From Neonectria sp. B-13 (lineage: Eukaryota > Ascomycota > Sordariomycetes > Hypocreales > Nectriaceae), in NCBI GenBank assembly GCA_002682825.1, contig NOKP01000007.1, positions 62,001-126,000 of the forward strand: a stretch of 64,000 nt of DNA, given 5' to 3'. The notes beneath the pieces are model-generated. The model was given only the letters and a program-made list of their open reading frames with translations. It was not told the origin of the DNA and did no database searches. The position numbers and the translations under genes were made by a program. Below, piece by piece: positions 48,164 to 57,690 of the stretch (within the stretch, counting starts at the first letter, position 1; every line of letters begins with the position of its first letter).

Positions 48164-48800
48164 TCATTTGAATTTGTCGGGATTGCTGCGTATCATCTTC
48201 CTCAATACCGAGAGTTGCTTGACTACTCCAAGCTTCTTCTGGTCGGAGAATTCTCGATGATCGAATCGTTTCAAGCCACTGGAGAAAAGAACAGTGCCGT
48301 CGAAGAGCACTGTGCCTGGAGCCACAGTTGACATGGGAGTGATTGTGCAGTTCTTCGCTACGAGTCAAAACCAGGTTCCATGTAGCGTACAGAGAGATGA
48401 TTACCTTGCCAATTTTGGCACCACTGCCGATCTTAGATCCAGCCTGAATGATGGAACCTTCGCCGATCTCGGTGCCCCCGGCCTCAATAACACAGCCGGC
48501 CTCGATGATGACATAGTCAGCAAGCGCAACACCACCGGGCTTTGCGGAATCGATATCTGCGGGGCGGGCTCCGATATGTGTTTGTTCGTGGATGAGGCAT
48601 CGTCGACCGATGTTGAGGCTTCCTAAGTGAGATTCAAAGCGTGACCGAGGATGCACTACCGTCTCTGACTGCATCGTAATCGAATGGTTGCCCTGGAGGA
48701 TGGCATTGTCGGAGATGGTGAGTGACGACGAGAAGTGGACGGGCGGTTTCGGACCGCTTCGATCGATGGCCGGCAGAATGGAGTGCCTCTTGCTAGACAT
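48164..48800 (-). CDS. Dynactin subunit 6 (p27), left-handed beta-helix protein
   Basis: Pointed-end subunit of the dynactin complex, which links dynein to cargo. Exons 48405-48800 and 48164-48352 with a 52 bp GTAATC intron encode 194 residues. The acceptor used is the GAAG at 48353-48354, since it alone continues the frame as AKIGKNCTITPMSTVAPGTV. The protein is built from hexapeptide repeats typical of this fold: HFSSSLTISDNAILQGNHSI, LGSLNIGRRCLIHEQTHIGA, VALADYVIIEAGCVIEAG, TEIGEGSIIQAGSKIGSGAK. The C-terminus is a helical segment (REFSDQKKLGVVKQLSVLRK) ending NPDKFK. The length matches the family. It is head-to-head with the 51 kDa complex I gene, 461 bp apart. A simple gamma-carbonic anhydrase-like protein is the alternative reading, but no metal-binding His triad is apparent. 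Confidence 0.9.
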
Positions 48801-49261
48801 GGCGAAGGAGGAGGCAACCTAGGGGCGCTAGGTATCGAGTTCACGTCACCGTAGCCGTAACGCCGTCATTGCTCGCTCGATGAGGTTGTCGGGGATATTT
48901 GTGCGGTGCTGGTGTGGCGATGGCGTTGAAAGCTCCGGAACTTATCAAACTTACGTTCAGCAGGTACCAAGTACCCCCGATCTCGTTCTCGAATGATGAG
49001 GTCAAAGAGTCCGCCTGCTGGGATATTGTGGGGGTTTGCGCTTAACAGGGATGCTAGTAGCGACTTCCTCTTCACACAGATTCCAGCTGCGGGTGAGGTA
49101 TCGGCTAACGCAAATCGCTGAGTAATCTGACAGCCGCATTGGCCAATCACCAAACGGCCATTTCTGGACGGTCACGAATCTCGACGGAAACTCGAAGTGC
49201 CGCATCCTCACGTCCATCTCTACCATCGCCACAACCCTCCACCCGACCCGACCACAACACA
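48801..49261. promoter_or_regulatory. Divergent promoter between dynactin p27 and complex I 51 kDa genes
   Basis: A compact 461 bp spacer for two divergent genes. A perfect palindrome ATTGGCCAAT at 49138-49147 holds CCAAT boxes on both strands, about 115 bp before the 51 kDa start; the CCAAT-binding complex is a known regulator of respiratory genes in fungi. Its use here is inference. Confidence 0.45.
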
Positions 49262-50845
49262 ATGCTGTCCACGAGATCGACGCCAATGAAGGCCGTCGGC
49301 CTCTCACGGACTGCCGTGAGAGGTCTGGCCACCGTCCAAGATGGCGCCCCGAAGCGGACGTACGGTGGTCTCAGGGACCAGGATCGCATTTTCCAGAATT
49401 TGTACGGACGACTACCCCCCGACCTCAAGAGCGCGAAGAAAATGGGTGATTGGCACAAGACCAAGGAGATCATCCTCAAGGGTCACGATTGGATTATCAA
49501 CGAGGTCAAGGCCTCGGGTCTGCGAGGACGAGGAGGTGCCGGCTTCCCCTCGGGTCTGAAATGGGTAGGTCGCGGGCAAACTCGCTATCAATCGCCGTCA
49601 CGCTCCAGGATCTCGTTATCTGACGCTCTCTAGTCGTTCATGAACTTCAAGGACTGGGACAAGGACACGAAGCCCCGATACCTCGTCGTCAACGCCGATG
49701 AGGGCGAACCCGGAACCTGCAAGGACCGAGAAATCATGCGAAAGGACCCACACAAGCTCATCGAGGGCTGCCTCGTTGCCGGCCGAGCCATGAACGCGAC
49801 CGCCGCCTACATTTACATCCGTGGTGAATTCGTCCTCGAGGCCAACATCCTCCAGAACGCCATCAACGAAGCCTATGCGGATGGCCTGATTGGCAAGAAT
49901 GCCTGCGGATCCGGTTTCGACTTCGATGTTTACATCCACCGCGGTGCCGGTGCCTACGTGTGTGGTGAAGAGACGTCTCTGATTGAGTCTATTGAGGGCA
50001 AGCCTGGCAAGCCCCGTCTCAAGCCCCCGTTCCCCGCTGCCGTCGGTCTTTTCGGATGCCCCTCTACTGTCGCCAACGTCGAGACAATCGCCGTCGCCCC
50101 TACAATTTGCCGCCGTGGAGGAAGCTGGTTTGCCGGGTTTGGCCGTGAGCGAAACCAGGGCACCAAGCTCTTCGGTATCTCCGGCCACGTCAACAACCCT
50201 TGCACTGTCGAGGAGGAGATGTCTATCCCTTTGCGTGAGCTCATTGACAAGCACTGCGGTGGTGTCCGAGGTGGATGGGACAACCTCTTGGCCATCATTC
50301 CCGGTGGTTCTTCCACTCCCATTCTTCCCAAGCACATCTGCGACGACCAGATCATGGACTTTGACGGTCTCAAGGACAGCCAGTCCGGTCTTGGTACTGC
50401 CGCTGTCATTGTGCTGGACAAGAGCGCCGATGTTGTCCGAGCCATCAGCCGTCTCAGCCACTTCTACCGCCACGAGAGTTGCGGCCAGTGCACTCCTTGC
50501 CGAGAGGGCAGCAAGTGGACCGAGCAGATCATGAGCCGATTCGAGAAGGGCCAGGGTCGTGAGCGGGAGATTGACATGCTCCAGGAGCTCACCAAGCAGG
50601 TTGAGGGACACACCATCTGCGGTAGGTTTCTGCTACATCTTCATGATTTATTCACGGTTACTAACTCTTTCACAGCTCTGGGAGAGGCTTTCGCCTGGCC
50701 CATCCAGGGTCTTATCCGCCACTTCCGACCCGAGCTGGAGGCCCGGATGCAGAAGTTCGCACAGGAAGCCGGTGGTGAGGCGTTGGCGGGAGGATGGTCG
50801 CATACGTCAAAGGCCCAGGGAAAGCTGGTTTCGCCCGGCCAATAA
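49262..50845 (+). CDS. nuo-51: NADH:ubiquinone oxidoreductase 51 kDa subunit (NDUFV1 / NUO-51), mitochondrial
   Basis: The flavoprotein of complex I that binds NADH, FMN and the N3 iron-sulphur cluster. Exons 49262-49564, 49634-50621 and 50676-50845 give 486 residues, close to other fungal NUO-51. The first 25 residues are a presequence ([21 protein letters not shown]). NADH/FMN-binding features are [17 protein letters not shown] (about 85-101), [16 protein letters not shown], and [20 protein letters not shown] (about 204-223). The 4Fe-4S ligands are in [12 protein letters not shown] (about 380-391) plus the Cys in HTICALGEAF, created by the second splice. That intron (54 bp) is a multiple of three without a stop, so an uncorrected reading would insert 18 residues beside the cluster Cys. 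With NUO-30.4 at 1.2-2.1 kb it makes two peripheral-arm genes in one window. Confidence 0.97.
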
Positions 50846-51423
50846 GGGTTTCTTGTCGGGAAAGGAGTCGCATCGAGGGAGAGGAATAGGTTGGGCAGCC
50901 AAGTGCGAGCCTACCTCTCACAGATGCCCTGTGTTATATTTACTTTGTGTTCAATCAGTTGTTGGATCGTAAGAACGATTCCCACCGCTTGCCTGTTCGC
51001 CTCTTTTATGCGTTCAGACTGATGACAACAACCTATTGTCTGTATATAACCCATGAGAGTAACCCTTAAGGAGACGACTATTACCCGGCATCCCTTTCGT
51101 AGAATGATTTATGAAACGAGCACTTCGTACGTTGAGTGCATCCAGTCCCGTTCCGCGTGGAGACTAAGAATAAGACGCAACCGCCAAACGCCAACGCATC
51201 CACCGACTGACTCGCCGAATCGCAGGGGTACGTTTTTGAACACCGCCTATTCAAACGCCAACCACATTTCTCAGCCGTCCTGTTTCTGTTTGTATTTGTT
51301 CTTGTGGCTACATCAGAGGATTTTATAGACTTGGTTTGCAGTATTTATACTACTCTTCTTGCTCTTGGTTTCGGGATTTCCTTGTGAGCTGTACATATAC
51401 ATATCCCGCATCACTCATCCATC
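50846..51423. promoter_or_regulatory. 3' region of nuo-51 and promoter of the Pex11 gene
   Basis: A tandem spacer of 578 bp. The left half is 3' UTR; the right half, AT-rich with T-runs near 51280-51370, should be the Pex11 promoter. No other gene seen. Confidence 0.4.
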
Positions 51424-52334
51424 ATGGTGGGCACATATGAGCAATTTGTCGCCTTTGGCACCGATCTTGGTACGCTGGGATCATTCTCCTCGGGTTTCAC
51501 GTCACTAACACATTTACAGTCGGCCTTGAGCGTCTTCTGCGTCTCTTCCAGTCCGCATGCTCTCTCCTGATCGCGTACCCGCTGCTGCTGGCCACTGTCT
51601 GGCCCAACTCGCCCGAGGTCATCCAGGCGGCCAAGGCGACGGGACTCGCGGCGGTGCGCGGGCAGCTCAACGTGAGTCGACGCTTCATCCGTCTGTTCCG
51701 CTTCATGGATACCCTCAAGGCCGGCTGGGTCATGTACGTCGGCGTTGAGGAGAAGAACCTCGAGGTGTGGCTCAGCATCATCAGCAAAACGTCCCTGGGC
51801 CTGTTCGGCATGACGGAGACGATGACGCTGGTGGACCTGATGGGCATCGACAGCCTGCAGGTCTTCGGCCCCATTCGAAGCAAGGAGATCGACGCCCAGG
51901 CCCAGTACTTCTGGTTCGTCGGTCTGGCTGCGTCGGTGCTGGTCTCCATCATCAAGTTGAACGGCATCGACGCCAGCGTGCCTTCGGAGGACACTACAAA
52001 GGCCACCATCTCCGAGAAGGATGCTCCCGAGAAGGACACTCTTGCGAAGGACACTCCTGCGAAGGGCACTCCCGCCAAGGACGCCAAGAAGGAAACTCCC
52101 GAGAAGCCTGCCGCCGAAACTGAGAAGGAGAAGCAGCGCCAGAAGGAGGTCAGCGCCAAGAAGAAGCTCCTTGTCCGAGGCCTCGTCTCCGACACTATTG
52201 ACATGCTCTTGCCTGGCTCTGCCATCGGCTTGGTGAACATCACGCCCGGCCAGGTCAGCACCGCCATGTTCTTCACGACTCTGACCACGGGTTGGGCTGC
52301 ATGGGAGCGGACTGGGGCAAAGCTTCAGCAGTGA
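51424..52334 (+). CDS. Peroxisomal membrane protein PEX11 family (286 aa)
   Basis: Pex11-type peroxin, which promotes peroxisome elongation and division. Exons 51424-51469 and 51520-52334 with a 50 bp GTACGC intron give TDLVGLERLLRLFQSACSLL, the expected Pex11 N-terminal amphipathic region. Family features continue with GLAAVRGQLNVSRRFIRLFR and FMDTLKAGW (about 57-86), LFGMTETMTLVDLMGI and hydrophobic AQYFWFVGLAASVLVSIIKL. Between about residues 180 and 225 lies a Lys-rich, degenerate six-residue repeat (EKDAPEKDTLAKDTPAKGTP), unusual in length, before KKLLVRGLVSDTIDMLLPGS and the last membrane segment. The C-terminus is short (WERTGAKLQQ). The unspliced reading gives a false alternative protein in exon 1. 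Which Pex11 paralogue it is cannot be said. Confidence 0.9.
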
Positions 52335-52627
52335 AAGATGCACATCTTGGGGGCCTAAGATTCACGATCTTGGGGGTTACAAAGATAGGTTTCTGTTGCC
52401 TGTAAATCCTATCTAGAGACGAGAGAAGGCGCTGCAAAGGAGCGAGAGATGGCAACCAGGACTGCTGTCCGATTTATGCTAGATACATATGCGTGAGGCA
52501 TACCGGCTTATTCAAAATAAAAGGCATGTTCTGCCGAAACCTTAGCCCGTTATCCACCGTCTACTAAAGAATAATGAGCGTGTGGATCATGATGTTTGCC
52601 AGGCTGCTAAGGTTGTCGTTGATGCCA

Positions 52628-53419
52628 TTAGACGAGAGACGGCGACGCCATAGTTCCCACAGATGCCATGGACGTTCTGGGCTCTGACTGGTCATCGATG
52701 TAGAGCTCACCAAGGTAGTCGGCCCTCTCTTCGAATTCGGTGGCGTAAACCATAATCTTTGACTTGCGGAAGATGCTGAAGAAGTTGATGATGGTAAGGG
52801 CAAATGAGAGCGAGCTGTGAGGGTTAGTCCAAGTTCAACCCACGATGTTCCGGCGTAGATGTTAGATGATAGATTAACGGGGCACTACTCACGCCAACGT
52901 AATGGTTAGAGCGCCAACCTCTGAGTGGAAGTCGTCTCCATAGTAATAACCCTGACGCCAGATGCCGGTCTTGAAGGCGAGCACGCTCGGGATGATGAAG
53001 AGCGAACAAAAGACGAAGTCGGTCATCATGGAAACGTAGGGACGCTGCTTCCGCACCAAAGAGCCGTCGGTGTTGACTCTTCCCAACCAGCACACGAAGT
53101 TCCCAATCCGAAACTCGAACTTCTGGGACTTGAAGCCGACGATCTGGTGGGCGTTCCAGATGAACATGGCAATGGTCCACGATCCGAAAAAGACTGACCA
53201 GAACACGTGGTCGTCGGTCTTGGACATGAGCACACAGTCGGCGATGGAGATGGGGAGGATTGGCAACCGGAGCAGCTGGACGGTCGAGAAGGTGATGGTG
53301 AAGCTGGGCTTCGTCTCGTCGTGGCCTTCCAGCGGGTCGAGCAGACGCTCCGTGAGCTCGCTCATTCGGTCACGGAAACCCAGCCCAGATTTCCTCTGGG
53401 GAGTAGCCTGTGTGGACAT
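52628..53419 (-). CDS. Multi-pass membrane protein of unknown function (237 aa)
   Basis: Exons 52893-53419 and 52628-52814, with a 78 bp GTGAGT intron lying inside a membrane segment, encode 237 residues. The N-terminal 45 residues are soluble (MSTQATPQRKSGLGFRDRMS, ELTERLLDPLEGHDET). Four hydrophobic stretches follow: STVQLLRLPILPISIADCVL, FWSVFFGSWTIAMFIWNAHQ, MTDFVFCSLFIIPSVLAF and, across the splice, GALTITLASLSFALTIINFF. Between the second and third is a conserved-looking loop (KFEFRIGNFVCWLGRVNTDG). The C-terminal tail is polar and acidic. I recognise no family. A ~99 bp tandem repeat begins about 130 bp upstream of its start. It is convergent with Pex11, 293 bp apart. Confidence 0.75.
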
Positions 53420-54261
53420 GTTGAGAGATGATGGTTCTTTGGTTGTAGTGGAAAGTTCAAGTGGAAATGAGGTTGACGGGGATGCAGATAGAGAGGGGAA
53501 CGGTCCAGCAACTTATAATACAGTGTTTCAACACGAGAAACACGAGCAGGTTAGCCGCTTGTCGTTATTTGAACACCCCTCGCAGTAAGGCGGCTGACAA
53601 CACCCCCGGTATTGTACAAATCACACGCAGAAAGATGCAAGTTGTGGAGTCATTCGCTTGTGATTATCAGCACGCCCCCCCCTCTCAGGGTGGCTGACAA
53701 CCCACCTCATTGGACACAGCCCGCGAAGAAGGATTCAAGTTGTGGTGTCATCCGCTTGCTCTTTTGGTTGCCTAACTTGACTGACATGGCCGATCCAATC
53801 CAAGATAATGTCCGCGGCAATCTAGACCAGAAGTGACCTAGGTATATCTATCTATAAGCAAACATTGGTTGAGACAATTACGAACATAAAGAATCCATCA
53901 AAAGGTTGTTGACATTACCAAGACCGAGCTCTGGTTGAAAGCCATAAATAGGTAGACATCTTAGACCAAGCCGTCGGGTTGCAGGGTTACAGGGGTGTGG
54001 GGTTGCCGGGGTTTCCACATCTCTTGGCTCGTGGGCATCCTTCTCCAATGGGTGCTCCGCCAGCTCTGGCGATCCAACAAGTACTCCGTCAATCCACAGC
54101 ATAGCATAGGCAGTAAGATCCAATCTTTTCAAGGCATTGATTGCCTTTGGCCGATCAGGTTGCCATCCAAATCATTCCGATGAAGCCGGCGGGACGAACG
54201 GGTCATTGCCGAACCTGTTTAGTCCTGGTCCACCCACAGTGGCGGTGCTGTTTCGCCCGTT
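53420..54261. promoter_or_regulatory. Upstream region of the membrane-protein gene; 3' region of the CUE-SMR gene
   Basis: Both neighbours are on the minus strand. The spacer carries the tandem repeat listed separately (53550-53790). No gene is recognised in the rest. Confidence 0.4.
53550..53790. repeat. Imperfect tandem repeat, period about 98-99 bp, 2.5 copies
   Basis: The landmark CGCTTG recurs at 53556, 53655 and 53753. A second landmark, GGCTGACAAC, recurs at 53592 and 53692, and CAAGTTGTGG at 53638 and 53736, each with the same spacing. Between landmarks the copies share C-rich and TCAGGG/GCAGTA-like stretches but have diverged. The array lies 130-370 bp upstream of the membrane-protein gene start, so it may be a duplicated promoter segment. 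Confidence 0.7.
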
Positions 54262-56129
54262 TCATCGCCGCCCTTTGACAACGAAGCGGCCAGTCTCAAC
54301 CTGCATCTTCCACCCATCCTGGAGTAGAGCCGCGGCCACTGCCTGTCTCAACTGCGACACACCGCCCGCACTATGACGGCCCAGTCCAGTAATGACGGTG
54401 AAATTGTGTTGCCTGGCCCTCTCCGTGCGGAACTCGCCAAGGCCAACCCACCACGACTGGACCTTCTGTCGGGCGATGCGCACACCATCTTGTACGTAGA
54501 CCCCGTGGAGGTCGATCGAGTTGGCCGCGCTCTGCTGCTCGACCAAGAGATCTGCAGAAGTCGAGGAGGCCTGCTGCGCGAGCCGACCGCTTTCCCTCGC
54601 GAGGTCGTGGTAAACCCCCGCCGCCTGCCGATATAGGGGACTTGACGTGCCCCGCCGGCTGAGTTGCGCCGCCGACGCTGCTGCCTCACGCTTGGCTCGA
54701 CTGTAGTGCTGAAAGTTATCCCTCGCTTGCGCGTATGCCAGGGGATCCGCAGTCCTGGGGGCCGAAGCAGATTGCCTCACCATCCTGCTGACGGCTGCCT
54801 TGCCAGTCTCGAACCCCTCGATGTCCTCTTGTGGGAGCGGGGTCAGCGTGTAGTTGAAGTCCAGCTTTTGGCTCCAAGGATTCTTCGCAAAGTGCTTGCT
54901 CAGCAGCGCCGCGATATCGTCCGACCATTGGGTAATGGAGCCGGTGACCTGGACCACCGTTGACATGTACTCTTCAGGAACGTTGCGGTATTTCTGCGCG
55001 AGTTCCTGCGCGTACTTCTTGCCCGCATCATCCTGTGCCTCGATGCCTAAGGATATATGTTGATCTAGGATCTCAACTGCTGTGGCACCACTCGCGAAGC
55101 GCTTTCTGTGGTATATCTCAGAAACCTCACCGAAAGGGAGGTTGAATCTGTCTGCCAGATACGCAATCTCGTCCTGCCCTGCATGCCCAAGTCAGTACCC
55201 AACCAACCAGAAACTGTCACTTAGAAAGGGATTCTTACGTTTCATCTCCTTGACGTGGTCCGGAGAGGTAGCGCCTTCTCTTGCTGCAGGCATGCCGAAT
55301 GCCGACAGTGGTTTCTTGCCCTTCCTGTTCTTCTTTTTCTTCTTTGTGCCGATATTTTCATCTGGCTGGAAGAATCCATCAACACCCTTCTGCTCCTGGC
55401 CGGTGGACTTTAGATACTGGACGTTGAGCAGGTCATCCAGGGCAGCCTGGAAATCGCCGCCTGCTTTCGTCAAAGAGTACTTGATGTCGTACTCTTTAAG
55501 GCCGGTGAATAGGCTCTGAAGTTGAAGGATCTTACTCTGCTCGCTGTCGTTGTTGAAGGTGGTGAGTTTTGGGATGGAGTAGGTGGTTCCCGATGTTGAA
55601 GATGCCATGTCGCTGCTTGAGGTGTCCGTGTCGCGGTTGTGCGAGGCGGCCTGGTGGCTATTGCTCGTTTCCGTGGTACTTAGATCATCGGTGGTCTCTT
55701 CAGGGGCTTCAGCAATGCCACTGGGGTTGAACCCGGTTGCTTCTTCGGTCGTAACATCTTGAGCGAGGCCCTTCAAGACGGTTTGAGCTGCATCATACTC
55801 TGAATTCTGTTTGAGATCGTGGTCGCTTGCGATGGCGACTATCAGGGCTTCGTCCAGGAGCGTGCGGAATGATTCCTGACAAGCGGCGTTAGCATACGAT
55901 GAAGTTTTTAAGTGCAGTTATCCTGGTGACTAAGTTAAAGGTTGTGGCGAGGCGCCTCGAGGAGGAATGCTGGATAGGGTTTGATTCCTAATTAGGTAGC
56001 TATTGATAGGCTTTCACAGCACAATTCTTTGGTTACAGTCTTCACAACACACATAGTTCCATACATATGAGACAGCGGGTTACCTACCACCAGTTTCTGA
56101 ACGAGCGCCTCTGAGGTTTCGCTTGACAT
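54262..56129 (-). CDS. CUE-SMR domain protein, Cue2-type (531 aa)
   Basis: Resembles yeast Cue2, the SMR-domain endonuclease that cuts mRNA at stalled ribosomes in no-go decay. Exons 56088-56129, 55239-55875 and 54262-55178, with introns of 212 and 60 bp; phases agree. The short first exon (MSSETSEALVQKLV) joins ESFRTLLDEALIVAIASDHD. A CUE-like helical domain lies at about 135-185 (LQSLFTGLKEYDIKYSLTKA, FQAALDDLLNVQYL), a basic KKKKKNRKGKK stretch follows, and a second CUE-like unit at about 226-275 (DEIAYLADRFNLPF, SGATAVEILDQHI). DUF1771 (about 370-440: DPLAYAQARDNFQHYSRAKR) leads into the SMR domain, with IDLHG at 448-452 and ITGLGRHSAGG at about 489-499. The usual LDLHG is IDLHG, a mild change. 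Family assignment is confident; nuclease activity is inferred from homology. Confidence 0.88.
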
Positions 56130-57690
56130 CGTCTCCTTTGTGAGACGGGGGGTGGGATGGTGTGCTGGTAAGGATATTGCAGTGCGGAACAAACCATGAT
56201 GCGATCAAGGTCGTTGATAAGGGGATTTGGCAGCCGAACAGGGACGAATTTACGAGCTGCGGGTGTATTTGGGCTTCTTGTGTGAATGTGAAAGGACGAT
56301 GCGAGAGACCAAGAAGTTCAGATGACGCATCGAGTAGTATGTCGTCTTGTCACTTGTGCGACTCACGGCCTGACCAAGGTGGAGCAGGATGGTTGAAGCT
56401 TGCCCAGCCAAGTTTGATCACGTGCGGGCCAATCTGGCCAGCGTTGGGCAGATTAAGCCTGTTTCGAAGAGTAAGTAAACAAATGGGCTGGCCTAGCCGC
56501 CTAGGTTCAATTCGCTCCATCAGCCCCTACAGACGATCCTATTTTACTAATAGAAGGTGCTTTGGTGATGTTTTGGAGTAGCTAAGCGGATTATGTACAT
56601 TGTGTCTGGGATCAGCGGAGGTCTTAGATGTACCTCGGCGTGGACTTACCGGTCGGAGTCCAGCCAAGCAAGAAAGGATAGGCAGTCTGAGAGAACTTGG
56701 GAGCCTCTGAGTCCTCTTGGTACTACCAAGTCAGAATACACAGGCAGGGAAATGATTGTTGTATAGACGCACGATATGAAAATGAAACACAGTCAAATCA
56801 CATGTGAATATTGGCATGGGTTCTAGATGATTGGAAGCCCACCAGACACGCACTTGCATCAAAGTTTGCATAAGAATAAGTAGACACAACGAACAAACAA
56901 GTCACCAAACAAATCACACATACCCTCAATGTTTGCAAACGAATATTTCCCAACGCTCCAAAGCTTTTATACTCTCACAATCTGGTCTCTAGGGTAAGCG
57001 CAGTGAACTGAAACCATGGATCCTGCGCTCAAACCATCCCCCAAGCAACCTGGTCCGGTCCGTCCAAGCAACGCTTCAGCCACTGAGTCATGCGGAGCGG
57101 GCGAATCACTCCCTCAATCTGTGGCAGGGGTAAGGTCCAAGCACTCGAATGACGCAGGTGACTTGCGACTCTCAGCCGAAAGAAGAGAGCCGGACATGCC
57201 ATTGTGCGTCAGTCGGTCCTAAAGACTCCGGACCTTTTAGTACTCGATACACCAATAGTCGACGTTACCTAGTACCTAAGTACCTACTTACTTAGTACGA
57301 ATACTGAAGACTCAGGCTGCAAGGTAGCAGCGAGACCCGCATTACCCTTACCTTACGCATTCGCATTCGAGCTACGGACCGAGCTCCCGCCACTGCGTCG
57401 CACCTTCCCCGGCCTCAGTGCACCTCCCACTTCTCCCTCACTTCCCAGCTCTACCTTACGAATACGCGACTCAACACCAACATTGTCACCTCTCTTCATC
57501 GTCTCCCGGAACGCAAGCCCATGACTGCCGTCGCAGCATTGCTCCTCGGGCAACATTCTTATCTGCATCGACAAACATAATCTCCACTCCAGTATTCCGA
57601 CTGCGACTGGACGTCCAATCCCCGAATCCCGCACCCGCACCCGCACCCGCTGCACCGCGGTCGCTGCTGAGCGACCTCGACTTCCTCGAG
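56130..57690. promoter_or_regulatory. Divergent region between the CUE-SMR and NPC1 genes
   Basis: A 1.56 kb spacer. A TACCTA-rich, partly palindromic stretch lies at 57265-57298. The leader of NPC1 is C-rich and contains three CACCCG units at about 57630-57648. A 68-codon frame at 57016-57222 begins with ATG but has no coding support. No RNA gene recognised. Confidence 0.4.

Noticed and set aside
47662..48331. Overlapping plus-strand frames in the spacer next to dynactin p27
   Set aside because: No coding bias, no family match and partly antisense to the p27 3' exon.
36430..50845. Secondary-metabolite or degradative gene cluster around the S58 peptidase and HOT genes
   Set aside because: No backbone synthase, transporter, cytochrome P450 or pathway regulator is present; neighbours are housekeeping genes.
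57016..57222. 68-codon ORF upstream of NPC1
   Set aside because: Short, polar, no coding bias and located in the probable promoter.
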